In this document: piece after piece, positions 1 to 6,404 of the stretch
Numbering within the stretch: position 1 is the first letter of the stretch
Layout of the letters: each line of letters opens with the position of its first letter
From: Candidatus Kaiserbacteria bacterium
Lineage (GTDB): Bacteria > Patescibacteriota > Minisyncoccia > Phycocordibacterales > UBA12088
Length of the DNA: 7,127 nucleotides
Assembly (NCBI GenBank): GCA_003561715.1
Contig: PWVU01000138.1
Span: 1 to 7,127 of the forward strand
Direction: 5' to 3'
The notes under the pieces: model-generated
Seen by the model: only the letters and a program-made list of their open reading frames with translations
The model's database searches: none
What the model was told of the DNA's origin: nothing
Made by a program: the position numbers and the translations under genes

Positions 1-2
1 AA

Positions 3-308
3 GAGCAAATCAAACGTCAGAACTTCGCCAACCCGCTTGCAACTTTAGAACCGACGAAAAACGTCTTTGTAACTTCAAATGAAGCGCAGAATGTATATCT
101 TGCGGGCGACGAATTCAAACGTGAGAAGATCGTCAAAAATCTACTTTCGAACCTTACTCTCCGCGACAAAAATATCGCGCAATACAAGTTTAATTCTCCC
201 TATCACCTCTTAGCAAAAGCAGATAAAAATGTCACTTTTGCGGAAATGCTGCCCGGCAGGGACTCGAACCCCGATAGCCAGCGCCAAAAGCTGGAGTCCT
301 ACCTTTAG
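3..308 (+). CDS. C-terminal end of a probable serine site-specific recombinase (5' end outside window)
   Basis: This frame is open from the window edge to a TAG at 306-308 (101 residues), while all minus-strand frames here are broken by stops. The segment around residues 29-75 (AQNVYLAGDEFKREKIVKNL, then SNLTLRDK and SPYHLLAKA) resembles the C-terminal stretch of large serine recombinases, where a 'GD..tKr.i...l.SNLtLkdkkl...l..P' pattern follows the zinc-ribbon and coiled-coil region. This is my recognition of a pattern, not an alignment. The catalytic resolvase domain lies upstream and is not visible. From residue 83 (LPGRDSNPDS...) the protein is encoded by the antisense of tRNA-Gln, so the native C-terminus may be created by integration into that tRNA. 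GC over 1-240 is about 40%, lower than the genes to the right. The alternative is an unrelated hypothetical protein with a chance run-on through the tRNA. Confidence 0.5.
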   Translation, partial: EQIKRQNFANPLATLEPTKNVFVTSNEAQNVYLAGDEFKREKIVKNLLSNLTLRDKNIAQYKFNSPYHLLAKADKNVTFAEMLPGRDSNPDSQRQKLESYL

Positions 309-319
309 ACGACCGGGCA
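249..319 (-). tRNA. tRNA-Gln (anticodon UUG)
   Basis: Read on the minus strand, 71 nt fold into a complete cloverleaf. The acceptor stem is TGCCCGG/CCGGGCA, the D arm GTCT-AAAGGTA-GGAC, the anticodon arm CCAGC-TTTTGGC-GCTGG, the variable loop CTAT and the T arm CGGGG-TTCGAGT-CCCTG, with discriminator G at 249. With U33 fixed, the anticodon is TTG, reading glutamine CAA and, by wobble, CAG. The TTTTGG loop is typical of bacterial tRNA-Gln. The bases after the discriminator are CAT, so CCA is not encoded and must be added by the CCA-adding enzyme. An extended -10 box lies about 40 nt upstream. The plus-strand recombinase frame overlaps nearly all of the gene from its 3' side, which makes the 3' half a candidate attachment site. 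Confidence 0.95.
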
Positions 320-358
320 ATGGAAAACGACACTCAAACGCATCATTAACGCGTGAAT

Positions 359-367
359 ACTATACCA
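359..367 (-). promoter_or_regulatory. Extended -10 promoter for tRNA-Gln
   Basis: The minus strand reads TGGTATAGT, a TGn extended -10 followed by TATAGT. Transcription would start near 352, about 33 nt before the tRNA 5' end. I see no convincing -35 box. The element matches the -10 boxes found upstream of three other minus-strand genes in this window. Confidence 0.5.
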
Positions 368-416
368 GAAAGTATCAAATTCTGCATCGGATAGAGAACC
401 GGCTTCACCGACTGCT

Positions 417-1181
417 CTAACGACAGTCTTTGCGAAGATGTCTCCTGTCGTTGATCGATTCGATTTTCCAACAGGTGTTGGTCAGCGGGTCACCGGGACA
501 TGGTTTGTCGCACCACTCAAGTGTCGTGATCGAGGCATTACCGAGCGTCGTGGAATGACGTCCTGCATGCAAAAATTGACGCACTGTACCATGCGCGCGA
601 TTCTTAATAATCGAGAGCATCGACGCGATAAAGCCGCGATGGGAAACGACCGCCAGATGTGTTTCGGGACGCTCAGTCAAATACTGAAGGGCATCATTGG
701 CACGCACATAGGTATCATGCACATTCTCCTCGTCGCTCCAATGCCAGTCGGGGTCTGCGGCGTGTGCATAGACAAGCCCCATAATGACGACCGAGCGCGG
801 GTCGAGAAAGTGCTTGCCGATAAGCACGCCGGGTCGGCGTATCTCACGAAACAACGGCGTTGTCTCAACCGCCCACCTACCGGCACTCGCAATCGTTGCG
901 GTCTCTTTTGCACGAAAGAGATCACTCGCAATACAGGCTTCTATCGGCAATGGATCGAGCGCATCGATAAGGCAATGTGCTTGCGCTAGTCCGCGTTTAG
1001 AGAGTGGTAGGTCATCAGGTTGATGAAAGTACGCTCGGTTACCACGTGTTTGTCCATGCCGAATAAGATATATGGTCTTGCGCACATCGGCGCCTGTCAC
1101 GCTCTCCGTGCGCTCCGTTGCTTTATCACTACTCAACTCGTCGAGCCCGTTCTCAGCTTCCTGTGTTTCGTTTGACGCCAT
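417..1181 (-). CDS. Histidine phosphatase family protein (phosphoglycerate mutase-like), paralogue 1
   Basis: This 254-residue protein belongs to the histidine phosphatase superfamily (PF00300), whose members transfer phosphate through a phosphohistidine. Visible catalytic residues are the RHG motif at 41-43 (IRHGQTRGN, nucleophile H42), R90 (DLFRAKETA), E113 (LFREIR) and the second histidine H181 (VVSHRGF). A SDEENVHD motif at 149-156 is shared with the two paralogues further right. It differs from them in an acidic N-terminal extension of about 33 residues and a divergent C-terminus (KIESINDRRHL). The ATG is 2 bases after the sugar dehydrogenase stop codon, so it is probably the last gene of that operon and translationally coupled; only a weak AGTAGGT precedes it. 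A GTG start at residue 33 would remove the extension and cannot be excluded. The substrate cannot be told from sequence. No signal peptide is seen, so it is probably cytoplasmic. Confidence 0.9.
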   Translation of the reverse strand: MASNETQEAENGLDELSSDKATERTESVTGADVRKTIYLIRHGQTRGNRAYFHQPDDLPLSKRGLAQAHCLIDALDPLPIEACIASDLFRAKETATIASAGRWAVETTPLFREIRRPGVLIGKHFLDPRSVVIMGLVYAHAADPDWHWSDEENVHDTYVRANDALQYLTERPETHLAVVSHRGFIASMLSIIKNRAHGTVRQFLHAGRHSTTLGNASITTLEWCDKPCPGDPLTNTCWKIESINDRRHLRKDCR

Positions 1182-1202
1182 ACCTACTGTGTATTCTGTT
1201 CA
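1179..1202. repeat. Junction repeat, copy at start of phosphatase paralogue 1
   Basis: This segment carries ATACCTACTGT (1180-1190), then GTATT and CTGTTCA, matching 4673-4705 with one substitution and a 9-base gap. Here, on the minus strand, it spans the last codons and stop of the sugar dehydrogenase gene and the ATG of phosphatase paralogue 1. Confidence 0.7.
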
Positions 1203-2410
1203 GTCACACGAAACATACGCGGATCGACTTTAAAAATTCTATCATCCCCCACTTTCGGCTGACCGCGTCCGTCGCGATTGCTTGTCATAAAGTACAGCAT
1301 GCCATCGGGACCGGTACGTACCGTGCGAATGCGTCCGTACTCATTTTTAAAGTGCTCATGTAAAACGGGCTCGCCCTCCTCAAAGCGCACCTCGTACAGT
1401 GCCGCTCCGCGCAACCCACCAAACCACAACGACCCACTCGCAAACGCCAAGCTCGCCGGCGCCCAGGTCGTGAACGTACCGGAATGGAGGTATGGCGTTT
1501 CCATACCCTCGCGCGTCTCGTCTGCGGTTATCTCGGGCCAGCCGTAGTTCTTGCCCTTCTGTATAAAGTTCAACTCATCACGACAGCAGAAGGTCGACGC
1601 AGAAGGTCCATGATCAGTTGCGAACATACGTCCGCGCGTATCCCACGCCATACCTTGCACATTGCGAAGCCCATAGGCATAGACAAAAGGATTTTCGGAG
1701 AACGGGTTATCTTCGGGTATGGTGCCATCATCGTTCACGCGTAATATTTTGCCGGCAAGCGAAGTGATGTCTTGTGCAAGCTGATCGTTGCTCGCATCAC
1801 CGGTTGCGATATAGAGTTTACGATCAGGACCAAACTCAAGACGTCCCCCATCGTGATATACCGCGCCGGGGATATTGCCCACGATCAGCGTTTTGTTCGT
1901 CAACGAAGACCCCGTGAATGTATAGCGATTCACCTCATTGACCGTACGTCCGCCCGAGGTGACCGTCTTATACAGATACACGTAGCGGTTGCGTGTGAAG
2001 TTGGGATGCAAGACCATGCCAAGGAGCCCGGCTTCACCCCGCTGTATGACATTCTCGGCATGTATGACCGCGCGATTCCCCTGCTCATCAAAGAGCACCA
2101 CCCGCCCGGGGCGCTCGGTTACCAGAAAGCCACTATTGGGTAAAAACGCAATATCCCACGGCACCTCAAGCGATCGAGCCACTTCTTGCATGGGACGCAC
2201 AGGCTCTTGGCGCGGAGGTTCCTCCGGCTGAAGACGCTCTTCACGCTCACGAGTGAAGCGCTCAAGCAACTCTCGCGATTGTCCATCATCGGAGTAGAGA
2301 CCGAAACTACTGCGCACATCTCCCGGCTCACCGGTCACCACGCGATAGGTCGTATACAAAAGAATACATGAAAGAATAACTAAAATTGCGGTGAGAGCTT
2401 TGTATAGCAT
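1184..2410 (-). CDS. Membrane-anchored PQQ-type sugar (glucose/sorbosone) dehydrogenase
   Basis: This 408-residue protein matches the glucose/sorbosone dehydrogenase beta-propeller family (PF07995), related to soluble PQQ glucose dehydrogenase and E. coli YliI, which oxidise aldose sugars. Residues 5-25 form an uncleaved signal anchor, followed by a charged, proline-containing linker to about 75. The propeller then shows the family landmarks: VPWDIAFLP (83-91), GLLGMVLHPNF (128-138), HDGGRLEFGPD (186-196) with the likely catalytic base H186, YGLRNVQG (246-253, R249 aligning with the PQQ-contacting arginine of 'GHRNPQG'), DHGP (266-269), DELN and KGKNYGWP (285-292), and GRIRTVRTGPDGMLY. Vicinal cysteines C275-C276 are notable. 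The ATG lies 12 bases after the lysyl oxidase stop, without a Shine-Dalgarno, so co-translation is likely. Family and topology are confident. PQQ use and the true substrate are inferred, since many family members are uncharacterised. Confidence 0.9.
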   Translation of the reverse strand: MLYKALTAILVILSCILLYTTYRVVTGEPGDVRSSFGLYSDDGQSRELLERFTREREERLQPEEPPRQEPVRPMQEVARSLEVPWDIAFLPNSGFLVTERPGRVVLFDEQGNRAVIHAENVIQRGEAGLLGMVLHPNFTRNRYVYLYKTVTSGGRTVNEVNRYTFTGSSLTNKTLIVGNIPGAVYHDGGRLEFGPDRKLYIATGDASNDQLAQDITSLAGKILRVNDDGTIPEDNPFSENPFVYAYGLRNVQGMAWDTRGRMFATDHGPSASTFCCRDELNFIQKGKNYGWPEITADETREGMETPYLHSGTFTTWAPASLAFASGSLWFGGLRGAALYEVRFEEGEPVLHEHFKNEYGRIRTVRTGPDGMLYFMTSNRDGRGQPKVGDDRIFKVDPRMFRVTEQNTQ

Positions 2411-2422
2411 AGCAACAACAAA

Positions 2423-3883
2423 TTACGGTCGAGGGTTATCTTGTTCGTTGAGTCCGCCTGATACAACGCGTACAGTGCGTCGATCGGCGTCATACTCCAG
2501 TATAGCCGAAACGCGATTATTCGTCAGGTCCGCTTCTTGTAACATACCACGCGGATTGACGTGATACGTAAGTCGATATAATCCGCTCGGAAGTGCATAG
2601 AGTGATATGATCTGCCCTGCATAGGAATAGTAGTAACTATCTCCCCAGCCAACCGAAATACCTTGTAGATTACGTCCGCAAATACGGTAGACTGGATTGC
2701 CGCCACCAGTAATTCCACTAAGTGTCACCGGATCGACATCGCGCACACAATAGGTCACTTTGTCTTGTATACGTGGCTCAATACGAAGATGGTCGGGATC
2801 ATCTCCCGCAGGCTCAAGGATGTAATCGACAAAATCATCAAAATGGTAATGCTGATGTTCTTGGTGCCACCTAAACGTTCCCACAAGATGATCGCGGTAG
2901 TCGCCGTCAATGCGATAGATTCGCTGAAATACATCGCGATCGATATCGCCCTGTACGTGCGCCGTGGCAGGATCGGCAACCAGCTCAAGATTGCCCGGAC
3001 CTCTATTCCAGTAGGTTGTGGTAAAGACCAAATGGGGTATTTCGCCCCGTACTTCAACAAACACATCGCTTGGTGGCAGAGGCACCAGATCGGGCAATAG
3101 CTCGATGGCACCGGTGACCAAATTGTCGATCGCTTCGCGACGCTCCTGCTCGGCGATCAACACTTCTTCAAAAAACGGAAGCAGGTCATCGCGCTCGTCA
3201 ACAACCGCTTCGACCAGCATACCGGCCACAACGCCGTTGCTGGCACGCCGTGGCACCAAATACGTCCCCGGCACATACACGCGCTCAAGAATATCGAATT
3301 CACCGTCTGAAAGAAATGCCGCAAGACCGCTGAATGCAACCTTCTCCGACTCATTCCATCCCTGCAATCCCTCCATGAGCGGAATGACCTTTGCGTTGAA
3401 GGTGTCCCACTGGATGCCGGCAAGCGCGGTAACAAATCGATGCTGTTCAAGATCGTCCCATTCTGTCACGCTTGCCAGATGTATCGCCAATTCTCTCTTT
3501 GAAAGACCTTCTGGTATGTCGATCCATAGCGCCTTGGGCTCAGCTAATGCACGTGAGAGCGCGCGCAGTGTTTCGGCATCTCCAAGCGAATAGGCACCCG
3601 GTTGGATTGCACCCGTATGACCCTGAAGTGCACGAACAATACGCAAAAGCAGCGTACTGCGCACAAGCCGCTCATCTCTGAGCGCACGATATGCATCGCG
3701 CGAGTCCATATCAGGCGCCACGAAAAACAAGCCATCGGCCACGCCGACTTTTTTCATATACCTCTCTGAAGCGCTTTCCTTCCCTGCATTATCATGTGCC
3801 AACGCCACAAACCACAACCCGCTCAGTACAAGCGCGACAACCGTCATACCTGCTGTTACATGATGTGCTGTTCTTGATCGCAT
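2423..3883 (-). CDS. Secreted lysyl oxidase fused to a truncated MltG/YceG-like domain
   Basis: This 486-residue protein starts with a hydrophobic signal or anchor segment (about 11-30). Residues about 60-235 resemble the front half of MltG/YceG (PF02618), the membrane-bound endolytic peptidoglycan transglycosylase: IQPGAYSL (93-100), IDIPEGLSKRELAIHL (121-136) and LERVYVPGTY (199-208), the last aligning with 'LEGxxxPDTY', where E200 occupies the catalytic glutamate position. The second half of MltG (ASIVEKE and DPTVxY motifs) is absent. From about 262 to 465 follows a lysyl oxidase domain (PF01186), a copper amine oxidase that deaminates lysine side chains to aldehydes and releases hydrogen peroxide. 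It has the copper motif WHQEHQHYH (339-347), DKVTYC (374-379), CGRNLQGISVGWGDSY (402-417) and HVNPRGMLQEADLTNN (441-456). It is the first gene of the operon, with an extended -10 at 3908-3916 and no Shine-Dalgarno. The lysyl oxidase call is strong; the MltG part is degenerate and less certain. Confidence 0.85.
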   Translation of the reverse strand: MRSRTAHHVTAGMTVVALVLSGLWFVALAHDNAGKESASERYMKKVGVADGLFFVAPDMDSRDAYRALRDERLVRSTLLLRIVRALQGHTGAIQPGAYSLGDAETLRALSRALAEPKALWIDIPEGLSKRELAIHLASVTEWDDLEQHRFVTALAGIQWDTFNAKVIPLMEGLQGWNESEKVAFSGLAAFLSDGEFDILERVYVPGTYLVPRRASNGVVAGMLVEAVVDERDDLLPFFEEVLIAEQERREAIDNLVTGAIELLPDLVPLPPSDVFVEVRGEIPHLVFTTTYWNRGPGNLELVADPATAHVQGDIDRDVFQRIYRIDGDYRDHLVGTFRWHQEHQHYHFDDFVDYILEPAGDDPDHLRIEPRIQDKVTYCVRDVDPVTLSGITGGGNPVYRICGRNLQGISVGWGDSYYYSYAGQIISLYALPSGLYRLTYHVNPRGMLQEADLTNNRVSAILEYDADRRTVRVVSGGLNEQDNPRP

Positions 3884-3907
3884 TAGTTCATTGATACTTG
3901 AAAGTAC

Positions 3908-3916
3908 AGTATACCA
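3908..3916 (-). promoter_or_regulatory. Extended -10 promoter of the lysyl oxidase operon
   Basis: The minus strand reads TGGTATACT, an extended -10 with start expected near 3901, giving an 18-nt leader before the ATG at 3883. The leader has no Shine-Dalgarno. It contains a two-codon ATG-AAC-TAA frame from 3891 whose stop overlaps the gene's start (TAATG). No good -35 box is seen, which fits an extended -10 promoter. Confidence 0.5.
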
Positions 3917-3925
3917 AACTCATCT

Positions 3926-4591
3926 CTATGATGCGTCTTTTCCGACCACAGGGTCAGCCAAGTGTGCATGATCGTTCCAGGTAATTATTTGCCAACCGGT
4001 ATGTATGGTGTGTTCCGAGTCGAGGATGCATGTAGCTATGCCTGTATTTTCAATGCGAAACGTTGTACGAAAATTCTGAAATTCTTCCGGTGTGACTTTT
4101 TCACTCCAGATCATACTGAGTATATGTTTCAAAAAGATAGCATGCGTAACGACAACAATAGTGGTCCCTGGAAGAGCTTCAAGGAACGCAAGCGCTTGCT
4201 TGGCGCGCGCAATGAGATCATAGAAATTCTCTTCGTCAGAATAGCGCCACTCGGCATCGTCTTTGTGTTTCTGCATTTCCTTGTAAATACGCTGAACCTC
4301 GGGATCAAGCCGTGGCTTCCCGACAACCTCCTTTGCGCCACGTCGCTCTCGGAAATACAAGTGTTGTTCGTGCGGCACACTGCACTGTGCCGCTATGATC
4401 TCAGCGGTTTCGACCGCGCGTGGATAATCACTTGAAAGGACCAGGTCTACAGAGAGTGTCAAAAAGCGATCTGCAACAAGCCGCGCCTGCCGTATCCCTT
4501 TTTCCGAAAGCGGAATATTGGGGTCTTGTACGAGATCCTGCACATTACCTGCGGTCTCGCCATGTCGAGTAAAGTAAACGGTTTTTTTCAT
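3926..4591 (-). CDS. Histidine phosphatase family protein, paralogue 2
   Basis: This 221-residue cytoplasmic protein has the histidine phosphatase fold signature: RHG at 9-11 (FTRHGETAGN, nucleophile H10), R58 (SSDYPRAVETA), E82 (FRERRG) and H150 (VVTHAIFLK). The SDEENFYD motif lies at 118-125. Spacing of all four catalytic positions is identical to paralogue 3, and the C-termini share a TWNDHxHLADP block, so the two are recent duplicates. The family covers phosphoglycerate mutases, cofactor phosphatases and nucleotide or sugar phosphatases; nothing here fixes the substrate. The gene has its own putative promoter at 4634-4663 and no Shine-Dalgarno before its ATG. It ends 42 bases before the lysyl oxidase start, and that gap holds the lysyl oxidase promoter, so the two are probably separate transcription units with possible read-through. 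Confidence 0.92.
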   Translation of the reverse strand: MKKTVYFTRHGETAGNVQDLVQDPNIPLSEKGIRQARLVADRFLTLSVDLVLSSDYPRAVETAEIIAAQCSVPHEQHLYFRERRGAKEVVGKPRLDPEVQRIYKEMQKHKDDAEWRYSDEENFYDLIARAKQALAFLEALPGTTIVVVTHAIFLKHILSMIWSEKVTPEEFQNFRTTFRIENTGIATCILDSEHTIHTGWQIITWNDHAHLADPVVGKDAS

Positions 4592-4633
4592 TGCAATGAG
4601 ATATCGTGATATAACTCTTGAAATGAGTGGGGC

Positions 4634-4663
4634 AGTATACTAACAATCATCACGCCATCCCAA
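4634..4663 (-). promoter_or_regulatory. Promoter of phosphatase paralogue 2
   Basis: On the minus strand a TATACT -10 box (4634-4639) lies 18 nt downstream of TTGGGA (4658-4663), a partial -35 match. The expected start is near 4627, about 36 nt before the ATG. The bases before the -10 are TAG rather than TGn, so this copy is less canonical than the other -10 boxes in the window. Confidence 0.45.
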
Positions 4664-4672
4664 ATCAAATTT

Positions 4673-4705
4673 CATACCTACTGTATATTGGATACCTACT
4701 GTTCA
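4673..4705. repeat. Junction repeat, copy with internal duplication
   Basis: The plus strand contains ATACCTACTGT at 4674-4684 and again at 4692-4702, an 18-nt period. The whole stretch matches 1179-1202 apart from a 9-base difference. On the minus strand it lies directly after the paralogue 3 stop codon and ends in an ATG (4675) that opens only an 11-codon frame (MKFDLGWRDDC). Confidence 0.7.
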
Positions 4706-5356
4706 CTAGACGCATGGGTCAGCCAAGTGCACATGATCATTCCACGTGAGTATGCGCCAGTCGGGATGAATGTGATTTTCGGTGTCGCGCACACAAAGAG
4801 TGAGTCCGGTATTGGATGACTCAAAGATGACGCGAAAACGCCAGAATTCTTCAGCGGTAATATCGTGCGACCACATTACGCCGACCAGCATTTTTATGAA
4901 CATGCCATGTGAGACAATCGCCAGATTCGACTCGGTGCGCGTATTGATAAAGGCAAGCGCTTCCCGCGCGCGATCACGCAGATCATGCACATTCTCTTCG
5001 TCGGCAAGATGCCAATGCGGATCTCCTCTCTTACCATGCATGAGCGCGCGCTCCTCGGCAATAACTGGATCGTTAATCGATTTACCTACCTGATGAGATG
5101 CGTACCGTTGCTCGACAAAAAGCTCATTCGTCTCAAGGGGCGCACCTGTCACACGATGGATCGCTTTGGCTGTCTCGTAGGCACGAACAAACGGACTGCT
5201 AATGATCACGTCAAGCTCAATTGTTTGAAAACGCTTACCGATCAGTTTGGTTTGCGCTTTACCGATCTCGCTCAACGGATCGGTACCGTCTTGCACCAAC
5301 TGATGTGTATTAGCAATGGTACGCCCGTGACGCACAAGGTAGAGTGTTTGTTTCAT
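4706..5356 (-). CDS. Histidine phosphatase family protein, paralogue 3, coupled to dnaX
   Basis: This 216-residue protein carries RHG at 9-11 (LVRHGRTIAN, nucleophile H10), R58 (SSPFVRAYETA), E82 (FVEQRY) and H150 (IVSHGMFIK), all at the same positions as paralogue 2, plus ADEENVHD at 118-125 and the shared TWNDHVHLADP C-terminus. By family knowledge it is a phosphohistidine phosphatase or mutase acting on a small phosphorylated molecule in the cytoplasm; the substrate is unknown. Its ATG overlaps the dnaX stop as ATGA, and no Shine-Dalgarno is visible, so it is probably translated by ribosomes finishing dnaX. After its TAG comes the junction repeat and then the promoter of paralogue 2. Confidence 0.93.
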   Translation of the reverse strand: MKQTLYLVRHGRTIANTHQLVQDGTDPLSEIGKAQTKLIGKRFQTIELDVIISSPFVRAYETAKAIHRVTGAPLETNELFVEQRYASHQVGKSINDPVIAEERALMHGKRGDPHWHLADEENVHDLRDRAREALAFINTRTESNLAIVSHGMFIKMLVGVMWSHDITAEEFWRFRVIFESSNTGLTLCVRDTENHIHPDWRILTWNDHVHLADPCV

Positions 5357-6396
5357 ACAGACAATGGTTCAGCAGACTGGGTAAGTTCAATAAGTGCCAG
5401 TTCGAGTGCGATCGTGGGTTCATTCGCAAATCGCATCATGCGCGGCACCTCAAGCAAGCGAAGGAGCGTTTTAGAATTGATCGCGCGCTCTTTTGAAAGC
5501 GCAACAAGCCGCGCATACTCATCCTCACCATACTGCGTGCGCACGTGTTCCAACATTGACGGAGCGGCGCGTATAAGCATGATCGCTCGCACCCGCGCGA
5601 TGAGGAGTGATACCAACAGTGACATGTTGTTTCCCTCTGTACGCGCTTTTCCAAGCAATGAAAATGCTTCATCCGCTCCCTTGCCGGCAAACGCATCCAG
5701 AAGTGCGTGCACGAGCTTCGTGCTCGGCGCACCGGTCACCATTGCCACGTCATCCAGTGCAATACTCTTTTTTGTGTGATGCGCGGTCAATACTTTCTGC
5801 AGTACTCCGTGCGCATCGCGATACGAGCCGTCTGCCAAAAGCGCCAAGAGATCGGCGGCGTCCGGCGCAAGCGTCTTCCCTTCTTCTTTGGCAACACGCA
5901 CAAGCATCTCGGCAAGTATGCGCTCCGAGGGGCGATTGAATGCGCACTGCTGACAGCGCGAGCGAACCGTGTCCGGCAACTTCTCCGGCTCGGTCGTCGC
6001 GAGAATAAAGAGTACATGCTTGGGCGGCTCTTCGAGTGTTTTCAAAAGTGCATTGAACGCTTCTTTGGTAAGCATATGCGCCTCGTCGATGATATACATC
6101 TTATAGGGCGAATTGAACGGTAGCGTGTGGACTTCCTCGCGCAGTGCGCGAATATCGTCGATGCCGCGATTGCTCGCCGCATCTATCTCGTAGGTGTCGC
6201 GCTCGGATATGCCAAGCTCGCGCGCAACAATGCGAGCGACGCTCGTCTTGCCAATACCCCGCCCACCGGAGAAGAGGTAGGCGTGCGCGATAGCGTCACT
6301 TTTGAGTGCGCCTTCAAGAAGCGTGATCACCGCATCTTGCCCCACTACATCAATGAATGTCTGCGGGCGATATTTGCGATAGAGTGCATCGGACAT
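5353..6396 (-). CDS. dnaX: DNA polymerase III subunit gamma (short DnaX, no zinc module)
   Basis: This 347-residue AAA+ clamp-loader ATPase helps load the sliding clamp during DNA replication. It opens with the classic MSDALYRKYRPQTF, then GQDAV, Walker A GGRGIGKT (44-51), EIDAASNRGID (70-80), Walker B YIIDEAH (101-107), LLKTLEEPP (117-125), ATTEPEKL and the SRC arginine-finger motif (146-148), followed by the three-helix collar domain. The usual four-cysteine zinc-binding insert between 'ARxLNC' and 'EIDAAS' is missing: residues 60-70 run ELGISERDTYE. There is no tau C-terminal extension; E. coli gamma is 431 and tau 643 residues. I chose the ATG at 6396 over an in-frame TTG at 6414, because the family begins at MSDALY and the TTG falls inside the -10 promoter element. 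The stop overlaps the start of phosphatase paralogue 3. Confidence 0.95.
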   Translation of the reverse strand: MSDALYRKYRPQTFIDVVGQDAVITLLEGALKSDAIAHAYLFSGGRGIGKTSVARIVARELGISERDTYEIDAASNRGIDDIRALREEVHTLPFNSPYKMYIIDEAHMLTKEAFNALLKTLEEPPKHVLFILATTEPEKLPDTVRSRCQQCAFNRPSERILAEMLVRVAKEEGKTLAPDAADLLALLADGSYRDAHGVLQKVLTAHHTKKSIALDDVAMVTGAPSTKLVHALLDAFAGKGADEAFSLLGKARTEGNNMSLLVSLLIARVRAIMLIRAAPSMLEHVRTQYGEDEYARLVALSKERAINSKTLLRLLEVPRMMRFANEPTIALELALIELTQSAEPLSV

Positions 6397-6404
6397 GTAG
6401 GAGT

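Noticed and set aside
393..418. Possible terminator hairpin at the end of phosphatase 1
   Set aside because: The stem is interrupted by several mismatches and no T-run follows.
438..989. A 183-codon plus-strand open frame
   Set aside because: It is antisense to phosphatase 1, whose catalytic residues are all in place.
3018..3593. A 191-codon plus-strand open frame rich in serine and arginine
   Set aside because: It is antisense to the lysyl oxidase fusion gene; the composition is typical of a shadow frame.
4985..5779. A 264-codon plus-strand open frame
   Set aside because: It lies antisense to phosphatase 3 and dnaX, which have clear family motifs, and its translation shows no recognisable motif.
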